Origin: Pseudobutyrivibrio sp.
GTDB lineage: Bacteria; Bacillota; Clostridia; Lachnospirales; Lachnospiraceae
Length of the DNA: 10,353 bases
Reading direction: 5' to 3'
NCBI GenBank assembly: GCA_017557715.1
Contig: JAFYYE010000423.1
Coordinates: 1-10,353, forward strand
Shown here piece after piece: positions 1 to 5,946 of the stretch; the stretch's first letter is position 1; every line of letters starts with the position of its first letter. The position numbers and the translations under genes are program-made. Below the pieces are notes generated by a model. That model made no database searches. It saw nothing but the letters and a program-made list of their open reading frames with translations, and was not told where the DNA came from.

Positions 1-286
1 CTATTTGGTGTTGATGAATGTTCTGAAGGGGGAACGTGTCTTTATTGCATTCCTTGGCATCAAAACAAACTGGTATTCCCTGAATAGCTCCAACATAATC
101 CACAGTAGATTTCTGATCAAAATAGGCAAGAGTAATATGTCCTTTTTTATCCATGTCGATAGGCGTGATTGGTGTAGGGATTTTCTGAATCAATGCCAAA
201 CCATTTTCTTCGTAGACCTCATTGGTCTTATTAATAAACTCCTCGAAGGTAGAACCTCGAAGCCCCCTTGATTTAAAAGTAGACAT
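1..286 (-). CDS. recU: Holliday junction resolvase RecU, N-terminal part (cut by window edge)
   Basis: Reading leftward from an ATG at 286, 95 codons remain open to the window edge. The translation starts MSTFKSRGLRG and contains the RecU signatures: SRG near the N-terminus, KIPTPI (residues 35-40), AYF then STVDYVG (60-66), and FDAKEC (75-80) followed by FPLQNIHQHQI (85-95). In Bacillus subtilis RecU the corresponding Asp, Glu and Lys of the T-x-D-Y and F-E-A-K-E blocks form the metal-binding nuclease site; here they are D63, D76 and K78, so the Glu is an Asp. RecU cuts four-way DNA junctions during recombinational repair and chromosome segregation. The B. subtilis protein has an N-terminal extension of roughly 30 residues before the SRG block; this one starts almost at SRG. 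The start overlaps the end of the pseudouridine synthase gene by 14 bases and has a strong GGAGGAG ribosome site at 291-297. The identification is confident although the C-terminal half is not visible. Confidence 0.92.
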   Translation of the reverse strand, partial: MSTFKSRGLRGSTFEEFINKTNEVYEENGLALIQKIPTPITPIDMDKKGHITLAYFDQKSTVDYVGAIQGIPVCFDAKECNKDTFPLQNIHQHQI

Positions 287-1208
287 TAAACTCCTCCGGC
301 TCTTTTGCTTCAAAGCATTTTCCGTCCTCGAATTCAATGGAGAATGCATGAAGAAGTTGAGATTTTACATTAAGTCTTTTGTTGATATTCGCATTTCCGT
401 ATTTCATATCGCCTAAAATTGGATGCCCAATTGATGAAAGATGCGCTCTAATCTGATGAGTTCTTCCTGTAATCAGATGAATCTCAAGCAGAGTAAGGTC
501 ATTATCCAGATGCTTTATAGGACGATAAGCTGTTTTAATAGGTTTTGCATCCTTAGTTTCTTTATTAAGTATAGAAACCTTGTTAGTATCTTCATCCTTA
601 TAAAGGAATCCATCAATAGTCTGAGCTTCAGAAATATTTCCAAGCACGATTGCATGATACATTTTTTTACAGCGTCGTTCCTTTAGCGCTAGACCAAGAT
701 TCTGAGCGGTTCTAAGATTCTTAGCAAACAACACTATTCCAGAGGTGTTTCTATCAAGTCTGTTACAGATACTAGGATGGAAATGCTTAAAGCTCTCATC
801 AGTAAGCTGTCCTGTTTTTATCATGTAAGAGATAGCCATTTCATTAATAGAAAATTCTCCATCAGAATCCTTCTGAGACTTAATGCCAGACGGTTTATTA
901 ATAATAATCATATCATCGTCTTCAAAAACAATTTCAATATCATTAGGTTCCATTGAAATTGCTTCATATAATGGGTCAGCCTGAGTCGATCCGCTCATCT
1001 TTTCAAAAGTCTCATCTGAAAACCAAATTTTAACCACATCACCTGTATTAAGTTTTTCAGAGCCATCAGCCTTTTTATCATTCAAAGTGATATTTTTTTT
1101 GCGCAGCATCTTATAAATAAAAGAAGTGCTTGCCTCAGATAATACTCTCTTTAAATATTTGTCAAAACGCTGATTACTATTTGCGTCGTCTATTCTTAGT
1201 TCTTTCAT
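273..1208 (-). CDS. RluA-family 23S rRNA pseudouridine synthase (RluC/RluD-like)
   Basis: A 311-residue protein of the RluA family, which isomerises specific uridines in 23S rRNA to pseudouridine. An S4-type RNA-binding region occupies about residues 1-65 (SNQRFDKYLKRVL near the start). The catalytic domain starts about residue 90 with the INKPSGIKSQ block (103-112). The catalytic loop is N149-R-L-D152-R-N-T-S-G, with D152 the expected catalytic aspartate; most members have His where N149 stands. The family's later motifs LITGRTHQIRAHL (245-257) and GHPILGDMKYG (261-271) are intact. The length is normal for RluC/RluD-type enzymes. Which uridines are modified cannot be read from sequence. The start is fixed by the S4 region and overlaps the ygiQ coding sequence by 32 bases. 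No convincing Shine-Dalgarno site precedes it, so translation probably depends on ribosomes finishing ygiQ. recU follows with a 14-base overlap. Confidence 0.93.
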   Translation of the reverse strand: MKELRIDDANSNQRFDKYLKRVLSEASTSFIYKMLRKKNITLNDKKADGSEKLNTGDVVKIWFSDETFEKMSGSTQADPLYEAISMEPNDIEIVFEDDDMIIINKPSGIKSQKDSDGEFSINEMAISYMIKTGQLTDESFKHFHPSICNRLDRNTSGIVLFAKNLRTAQNLGLALKERRCKKMYHAIVLGNISEAQTIDGFLYKDEDTNKVSILNKETKDAKPIKTAYRPIKHLDNDLTLLEIHLITGRTHQIRAHLSSIGHPILGDMKYGNANINKRLNVKSQLLHAFSIEFEDGKCFEAKEPEEFNVYF

Positions 1209-3114
1209 TTGATTTTTTCTTGTTCTTTTTATTGTCTGTAGGCCTGTTGTTTTTCTTATTGTTTACCGGTTTATTATTCTTTTTCTCTACGGCTTTTTTA
1301 TTAACAGGTTTACCTTTTATTTTTCTAGGAGGGATTAGACAATTTTCGTCAAATCCTATTAAATCCTCTCGTCCTGCTTTCATAAGTGCCTCTTTTACAA
1401 GGTCATAATTTTCAGGTCTCTTGTACTGGATAAGAGCTCGCTGCATAGCCTTTTCATGAGGATTCTTGCAAACATAAACAGGCTTCATATCTCTAGGATC
1501 AATTTCTGTATAGTACATGGTAGTAGAAATTGTGCTAGGTGTAGGATAAAAATCCTGTACTTGTTCTGGTGATAAATGATGGTCACGCAAGTACTCTGCT
1601 AAAGCAATGGCGTCATCAAGAGTAGAGCCAGGATGTGAACTCATTAAATAAGGCACCAAATACTGCTTTAAACCTAGTTCTTTGTTAATCTTCGCATATT
1701 TATCGCAGAAAGCATTGTAAACGCTTATATCAGGCTTTCCGAGGTAACTAAGTACATTGTTGGAAATATGCTCAGGTGCAACTTTTAGCTGTCCGCTTAT
1801 ATGATATTTACAAAGATCTCTTAAAAAAGAATCATCTTTATCGTACATTACATAGTCGAAACGTACGCCGGAACGAACAAAAACCTTCTTCACTTTAGGA
1901 AGTTTTCGAAGTTTGGTTAATAGTTGTACATAGTCCTTATGATCAACTTGAAGATTAGGACATTTAGTAGGAAAGAGGCATTGTCTATTTGTACATACAC
2001 CCTTTTCAATCTGTTTTTTACAAGAAGGATTTCTAAAGTTTGCTGTAGGTCCTCCCACATCATGGATATATCCTTTAAATTCTGGGTCCTGTGTAATTAA
2101 TTTAGCCTCATCAATAATAGACTCTTGGCTTCTCGATTGAATAATACGCCCCTGATGGAAGGTAAGAGCACAGAAATTACAGCCACCGAAACATCCTCTG
2201 TTACTGATAAGAGAGAATTTTACTTCCTTGATGGCTGGGATGCCACCGTCTTTCTCGTACATAGGATGATAGGTGCGCATATATTCTATAGCATAAACAT
2301 CGTCCATTTCTTGCCTAGATAATGGCTTTTGAGGTGGATTTTGGATAACAAACATTGCCCCATCATAGGTTTCCACAAGCTTTTTGGCAGTGAATGCATC
2401 TGTATTTACGTATTGAGTATAGAAGCTTGAAGCATAAGCTTTTTTATCAGCTTTAATATCTTCAAATGATGGAAGTATAATCGCATCCTCAGTAAAAGAT
2501 TTATCTCTTGTCTTAAAAACAGTGCCATCGATATAGGTTATATCTTTTACATCCATGCCAGAAGCAAGACAATCTGCGATTTCAACAACAGAACGCTCTC
2601 CCATTCCATATGAAATGATATCAGCACCAGAATCCAAAAGTATAGAACGTCTAACTTTATTTGACCAATAATCGTAATGTGCTAATCTTCGAAGTGAAGC
2701 TTCTATTCCACCAATAATAATTGGTTTGTCTTTATAAGTATGACGGATAAGATTGCAATAAACTATTGTAGCGTAATCTGGTCTTAAACCTGCCTTACCA
2801 CCTGGGGAATAGTTGTCATATTCTCTATGATGTTTTGAAACACTATAGTGGTTTACCATTGAATCCATATTTCCCGCAGACACAAAGAAACCAAGACGTG
2901 GCTCACCTAATATATTTATAGAATTATCATCTTTCCAATCCGGTTGAGGAATGATTCCTACCGAATACCCATGTAATTCAAGTATTCTACATATAATTGC
3001 AGCTCCAAAAGAAGGATGATCAACATATGCATCTCCACAAACATAGACAAAATCGAGTTGCTCTATGCCGCGTTCTTTCATATCCTTTTTTGAAACTGGT
3101 AAAAATTGTTGCAT
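1177..3114 (-). CDS. ygiQ: YgiQ family radical SAM protein
   Basis: A 645-residue protein of the YgiQ (UPF0313) family, whose substrate is not established to my knowledge. The N-terminal half begins with the typical block around residues 12-38 (LDFVYVCGDAYVDHPSFG) and carries the GGIEASLRRLAHYDYWS stretch (135-151). The radical SAM domain has the CxxxCxxC motif at C308, C312 and C315, which would bind a 4Fe-4S cluster and cleave S-adenosylmethionine. A second cysteine group, C365, C374, C379 and C385, lies in an insertion that is a regular part of this family and may bind another metal or cluster. The C-terminal 45 or so residues are an Asn/Lys/Arg-rich low-complexity tail. The start fits the family; a GAGG ribosome site lies about 12 bases upstream, rather far. 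It opens a block with the pseudouridine synthase and recU, behind a terminator-like hairpin. Confidence 0.95.
   Translation of the reverse strand: MQQFLPVSKKDMKERGIEQLDFVYVCGDAYVDHPSFGAAIICRILELHGYSVGIIPQPDWKDDNSINILGEPRLGFFVSAGNMDSMVNHYSVSKHHREYDNYSPGGKAGLRPDYATIVYCNLIRHTYKDKPIIIGGIEASLRRLAHYDYWSNKVRRSILLDSGADIISYGMGERSVVEIADCLASGMDVKDITYIDGTVFKTRDKSFTEDAIILPSFEDIKADKKAYASSFYTQYVNTDAFTAKKLVETYDGAMFVIQNPPQKPLSRQEMDDVYAIEYMRTYHPMYEKDGGIPAIKEVKFSLISNRGCFGGCNFCALTFHQGRIIQSRSQESIIDEAKLITQDPEFKGYIHDVGGPTANFRNPSCKKQIEKGVCTNRQCLFPTKCPNLQVDHKDYVQLLTKLRKLPKVKKVFVRSGVRFDYVMYDKDDSFLRDLCKYHISGQLKVAPEHISNNVLSYLGKPDISVYNAFCDKYAKINKELGLKQYLVPYLMSSHPGSTLDDAIALAEYLRDHHLSPEQVQDFYPTPSTISTTMYYTEIDPRDMKPVYVCKNPHEKAMQRALIQYKRPENYDLVKEALMKAGREDLIGFDENCLIPPRKIKGKPVNKKAVEKKNNKPVNNKKNNRPTDNKKNKKKSNERTKNRRRK
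1180..1317 (-). repeat. Lys/Asn-rich low-complexity C-terminal tail of YgiQ with degenerate repeats
   Basis: Residues about 600-645 of YgiQ are almost only Lys, Asn, Arg, Pro and Val. They include three imperfect copies of a motif like K-P-V-N-N-K-K: KGKPVNKK, NNKPVNNKKN and NNRPTDNKKN. The coding strand here is nearly pure A with scattered G and C. Such basic tails occur in many clostridial YgiQ proteins and may bind nucleic acid, but that is inference. The start codon of the next gene lies inside this tail. Confidence 0.75.
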
Positions 3115-3141
3115 ATAAACTATAAACCTCTTAAATAATTA

Positions 3142-3164
3142 AGGCATCCAGCCTGTGGATGCCT
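3142..3164 (-). terminator. Possible intrinsic terminator or attenuator after the coiled-coil gene
   Basis: A perfect 9-bp inverted repeat (AGGCATCCA, loop of 5, TGGATGCCT) lies 15 bases after the stop codon of the coiled-coil gene and 28 bases before ygiQ. On the minus strand the stem is followed by TAATTATTTA, which is T-rich but not an unbroken T run. On the plus strand there is no U-tract and no gene to terminate. It is the only hairpin at a gene boundary in the minus-strand series, so it probably ends or reduces transcription of the yicC-to-coaD operon. Strength is uncertain because of the weak T-tract; I found no convincing promoter for ygiQ in the same gap, so partial read-through is likely. 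Confidence 0.6.
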
Positions 3165-3178
3165 CTAAATTTTGTTAA

Positions 3179-3877
3179 TTACTCTTTGTTAAAAAATTGA
3201 TCTGGAATATCAAGAGCTGGTAATTCTTCTTCACTTGAAGGAACTGCCTGTATACTTGGATTTTCAACAGCAGGTGTAGGAGCCTCTGAAGTATTTTCAG
3301 CATTAGCAGGATCAACATTTCCTTCATTTATAGAATCAGGAACAAGTGAAGCTCTGTTAGCATCCACTGTATCTAAATATGTCTGCATAGTAGCTAGGAA
3401 ACTTTCATTACGGCTTCTAGTTGTCTCTATTGAATTTGCAAGTATAGTCTGGATATTTGCAAGTAATTCATCCGTATATGCGATAGCACCCATTCTAATA
3501 TTGTTAGCATCTTCTGTTGCTCTATCAATCTTTTCCTGAGCGGTTTTTTGCGCAATTAAAATAACCTCATTAGCCTGAGCATATGCCTGTTGCATAATCT
3601 GGTGCTCAGAAACCAATTCATTTGTTTGTATTTGAGCCTGACTAATAATTTCATCAGCCTTAGCTTTTGCATCAGCGAGTATCTGCTCTCTATTAGCAAT
3701 CATACGCTGATATTTTTTGATTTCATCAGGAGTTTTTGTTCTAAGCTCCTGAATTAATGACTCTAATTCATCTCTATTTACGACAATCTTGCTTGTAGAA
3801 AAAGCTGTTGGTTTACAATCATCAATATAAGCTTCGATCTCATCGATAATATCTTCAATTTTGCTTGAGTTTGGCAT
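3179..3877 (-). CDS. Coiled-coil protein of the coaD-linked SepIVA/DivIVA-like type
   Basis: A 232-residue cytoplasmic protein without signal peptide or membrane segment. Residues 1-30 are a short helical head. Residues 31-48 (IVVNRDELESLIQELRTK) start a long Ala/Glu/Lys/Gln-rich coiled-coil that runs to about 172. Residues 175-232 are an acidic, Pro/Ala/Ser/Glu-rich tail that looks disordered, closing with a short hydrophobic-acidic end (LPALDIPDQFFNKE). Such genes are often labelled 'ATPase' or 'V-type ATPase subunit H' because of general coiled-coil similarity; there is no nucleotide-binding motif to support that name. The pattern of an R-D/E-L-I head, then a Pro-Glu turn, then DAKAKADEI-like repeats recalls actinobacterial SepIVA, a DivIVA-like septation protein also encoded near rsmD-coaD. 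That comparison is from memory. It follows coaD by 4 bases with an AAGGAG site and ends before the hairpin at 3142-3164. Confidence 0.75.
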   Translation of the reverse strand: MPNSSKIEDIIDEIEAYIDDCKPTAFSTSKIVVNRDELESLIQELRTKTPDEIKKYQRMIANREQILADAKAKADEIISQAQIQTNELVSEHQIMQQAYAQANEVILIAQKTAQEKIDRATEDANNIRMGAIAYTDELLANIQTILANSIETTRSRNESFLATMQTYLDTVDANRASLVPDSINEGNVDPANAENTSEAPTPAVENPSIQAVPSSEEELPALDIPDQFFNKE

Positions 3878-3881
3878 GACA

Positions 3882-4370
3882 TTACTTCTCCTTGTTTTTA
3901 AATTTGGCTTCTATGAGAGGTATAACCTGAGATGGAACAAATAGGCTGATATCTCCCCCGTAGGACGCAAATTCTTTTGCGACTGTAGAACTCAAATAAG
4001 AATATTGTAAAGATGTTGTCATAAACAACGTTTCAAGTTCTGGATACTGAACTTTATTTGACTGAGCCAACTGAATTTCATTTTCAAAATCAGTAACAGC
4101 TCTAAGCCCCCTAATTATAACCTGTGCATCCTTCTTTTTTGCGAAATCAACTAGTAAACCTTCGAAGCACTCGACTTTGACATTGTCTAAATTTTCTGTC
4201 AATTCCCTTATCATACTAACACGTTCATCAATGGAAAACAACGGATTTTTTTGGTTGTTATTGAGAACGCCAACAATTAATTCATCGCATAATTTGCTAG
4301 CTCTTTTAATTATATCCAAATGTCCATAAGTAATTGGGTCAAAGCTTCCAGGATAAATTGCTCTTTTCAT
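3882..4370 (-). CDS. coaD: Pantetheine-phosphate adenylyltransferase CoaD
   Basis: A 162-residue enzyme that transfers AMP from ATP to 4'-phosphopantetheine, giving dephospho-CoA in the fourth step of coenzyme A synthesis. The nucleotidyltransferase signature PGSFDPITYGH is at residues 7-17, with the catalytic H17 of the T-x-G-H motif. The substrate-binding block IIRGLRAVTDFENE is at 85-98 (R87, R90). The C-terminal YSYLSSTVAKE (123-133) matches the family's ISSS-x-x-(K/R)-E adenylate-binding region, with Thr in place of one Ser. Length is normal. It starts one base after the rsmD stop and uses an AGAAGG ribosome site within the end of rsmD, so the two are translationally linked, an arrangement widespread in bacteria. 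Confidence 0.97.
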   Translation of the reverse strand: MKRAIYPGSFDPITYGHLDIIKRASKLCDELIVGVLNNNQKNPLFSIDERVSMIRELTENLDNVKVECFEGLLVDFAKKKDAQVIIRGLRAVTDFENEIQLAQSNKVQYPELETLFMTTSLQYSYLSSTVAKEFASYGGDISLFVPSQVIPLIEAKFKNKEK

Positions 4371-4371
4371 A

Positions 4372-4923
4372 TTACGCCTTCTTTAAAAATATATGTTTAT
4401 TTGTCTTGTAGACTTTTTCTTTTGTAATAACATAGCCAAGATCAGGAACATAATCAAAATCAGTTTCTAAACTTGCCTCTACTATTATTGTAGTAGTTTC
4501 TGTTATAAAGCTTTTATTGACAAGGGATTCTAAAACCTGCTTTTCAATAAGCTTATTATATGGTGGGTCCATAAAAACGATATCAAAGCCATCAGGACAT
4601 TTTATTCTATTGAGAGCGGAAAAGACATCTTCACTGTACACTTTAGAACATGATTCTAGTTTTGCTTTTGCAATGTTTTTATTTATACAAGCAAGTGCCT
4701 TTTTATCCTTTTCAACGAATACAGCCTCTTTGGCGCCTCTGCTAAGAGCTTCGATACCCATCTGACCACTTCCAGAAAATAAATCTAGAAAATTACAATC
4801 TGGAATATCAAAGGCAATCATATTGAAAAGAGTTTCTTTAATTCTGTCGGAGGTTGGTCTTGTATCAAGTCCCTCAGGGCTTTCAAGAACCATACCTCTC
4901 TTATTACCTGAAATAATTCTCAA
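4372..4923 (-). CDS. rsmD: 16S rRNA (guanine966-N2)-methyltransferase RsmD
   Basis: A 183-residue S-adenosylmethionine-dependent methyltransferase that modifies G966 (E. coli numbering) of 16S rRNA near the P site. The RsmD signatures are the N-terminal RIISGNKRG (2-10), TRPTSDRIKETLFN (21-34), the SAM-binding motif I DLFSGSGQMGIEALSRGA (47-64) and the catalytic DPPY at 119-122. The start codon is TTG (4921-4923), chosen because it is preceded by AGGTGA at a 7-base spacing and because the family regularly begins at this residue. The ribosome site overlaps the stop codon of the upstream pncC gene (AAT AGG TGA). Downstream coaD starts after one base. The enzyme call is firm. Confidence 0.95.
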   Translation of the reverse strand: MRIISGNKRGMVLESPEGLDTRPTSDRIKETLFNMIAFDIPDCNFLDLFSGSGQMGIEALSRGAKEAVFVEKDKKALACINKNIAKAKLESCSKVYSEDVFSALNRIKCPDGFDIVFMDPPYNKLIEKQVLESLVNKSFITETTTIIVEASLETDFDYVPDLGYVITKEKVYKTNKHIFLKKA

Positions 4924-4936
4924 ATCTTAATCACCT
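4921..4936 (-). promoter_or_regulatory. Ribosome site fused to the pncC stop codon, serving a TTG start for rsmD
   Basis: On the minus strand the order is AGGTGA, TTAAGAT, TTG. The TGA of AGGTGA is the stop codon of pncC (4931-4933) and the whole hexamer complements the 3' end of 16S rRNA well. It decides the rsmD start, since no ATG exists nearby at the position the family requires. This is the only non-ATG start among the complete genes I examined here. Confidence 0.8.
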
Positions 4937-5404
4937 ATTTTTCAAACATTCTGAAAGAAGCTTTATAGCCTCTTGAGTGGCTAGAGTTCTGACGGTAGTT
5001 CTATCTCCCTTTAAGTGAAGTTCTTTAACTACACAGTCATCCTCGCCAAAAGCACAACCAATATAAACTAGTCCTACAGGTTTTTTAGGAGAACCTCCAC
5101 CTGGCCCAGCTATACCAGTAGATGACAATCCAAAAGTAGATTTTGCCTTCTTTTTAACGCCTTTTGCCATCTCTAAAGCAGTTTCGTAGCTAACAGCTCC
5201 ATGTGCAATCAATGTAGATTCTTTTACGCCCAGATTTTTCATTTTTGCTTCATTAGAATAGGTTACGTAACCTTCGTTAAAGCAATCAGACGCACCAGGA
5301 ACATCTACAATTGAACTGGCAATCATACCACCAGTACAGGATTCTGCAGTGGACACAGTAAAGCCTTTGTCAGAAAGCGTACTGATGATAGAATGAATAT
5401 CCAT
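4931..5404 (-). CDS. pncC: Nicotinamide-nucleotide amidase (PncC / CinA C-terminal domain, stand-alone)
   Basis: A 157-residue protein consisting only of the CinA C-terminal domain. This family hydrolyses NMN to nicotinate mononucleotide and ammonia, recycling NMN made by NAD-dependent DNA ligase. Visible motifs are AESCTGG (20-26, with the active-site serine S22), GYVTYSNEAK (45-54), GAVS (69-72), SSTGIAGPGGGSPKKPVG (94-111) and KGDRTTVR (132-139). The N-terminal MoaB-like domain of full-length CinA, found in many Firmicutes, is absent; such short forms are common. Its ATG overlaps the pgsA stop by one base (TAATG) and is served by an AAGGAG site within pgsA. The pgsA-cinA pair is a recurring arrangement in Firmicutes, where recA often follows; here rsmD follows instead. 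Databases may also name it a competence/damage-inducible protein. Confidence 0.93.
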   Translation of the reverse strand: MDIHSIISTLSDKGFTVSTAESCTGGMIASSIVDVPGASDCFNEGYVTYSNEAKMKNLGVKESTLIAHGAVSYETALEMAKGVKKKAKSTFGLSSTGIAGPGGGSPKKPVGLVYIGCAFGEDDCVVKELHLKGDRTTVRTLATQEAIKLLSECLKNR

Positions 5405-5946
5405 TATTTCTGCTCCTTAAGTACATCAATATTCTGATAGATGTAAATAACAAGAGAAACTATTGTCATAATAAGTGCTAACCATTTAAAGATAGTACCA
5501 AGAACAATGAGCCATCCAAATTGAAGGTTAGCTACAAGAATGACAATCATAACCATCTGTGTTACAGTTTTAAATTTTCCGAAAATGTTGGCAGCGATAA
5601 CTACACCATTTTCTGCAGCAATAAGTCTGAATCCGGAAATGATAAATTCTCTTGCAACTATAATAATTACAAACCAAGCTGCAAGCTGTCCTGTTTGGAT
5701 AAGACAAATCATGGCAGAACAAACAAGAAGTTTATCTGCAAGTGGATCCATAAATTTTCCGAAATTAGTAACAAGATTATACTTACGTGCAATCTTTCCG
5801 TCGGCCATATCTGTAAGTGATGCTGCGATAAAGATAAGGTCAGCGATGATTCTAAGTGCTGTTACTTCTGGATTAATGAGAAGAAAGAACACAAAGAATG
5901 GAATCATAAATACTCTTAAAAGTGTTAATTTGTTTGGTAAATTCAT
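5404..5946 (-). CDS. pgsA: CDP-diacylglycerol--glycerol-3-phosphate 3-phosphatidyltransferase PgsA
   Basis: A 180-residue integral membrane enzyme that makes phosphatidylglycerophosphate, the committed step to phosphatidylglycerol and cardiolipin. The CDP-alcohol phosphatidyltransferase signature D-x2-D-G-x2-A-R-x8-G-x3-D-x3-D is complete: D46, D49-G50, A53-R54, G63, D67 and D71. The N-terminal NLPNKLTLLRV (2-12) is typical of PgsA. Hydrophobic segments lie at about 12-24, 31-45, 74-98 (broken by a polar dip) and 128-170, consistent with several membrane helices. The ATG overlaps the rimO stop in an ATGA junction, and an AGGAG site sits about 10 bases upstream, so the two are probably translationally coupled. 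Length is slightly short but within family range. Confidence 0.96.
   Translation of the reverse strand: MNLPNKLTLLRVFMIPFFVFFLLINPEVTALRIIADLIFIAASLTDMADGKIARKYNLVTNFGKFMDPLADKLLVCSAMICLIQTGQLAAWFVIIIVAREFIISGFRLIAAENGVVIAANIFGKFKTVTQMVMIVILVANLQFGWLIVLGTIFKWLALIMTIVSLVIYIYQNIDVLKEQK

Noticed and set aside
5..271. Plus-strand open frame of 88 codons at the left end
   Set aside because: The minus strand of the same stretch encodes clear RecU motifs; the plus frame is a shadow.
1130..1408. Plus-strand open frame coding for a very Phe/Leu-rich, membrane-like 92-residue peptide
   Set aside because: It is the antisense of the poly-Lys/Asn tail of ygiQ and the start of the pseudouridine synthase gene; T-rich complement of A-rich codons yields Phe and Leu. 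No ribosome site or family resemblance.
3115..3135. TATAGT as a -10 box for ygiQ
   Set aside because: The corresponding -35 region matches poorly and the box lies too near the start codon, leaving no room for a leader with the ribosome site.
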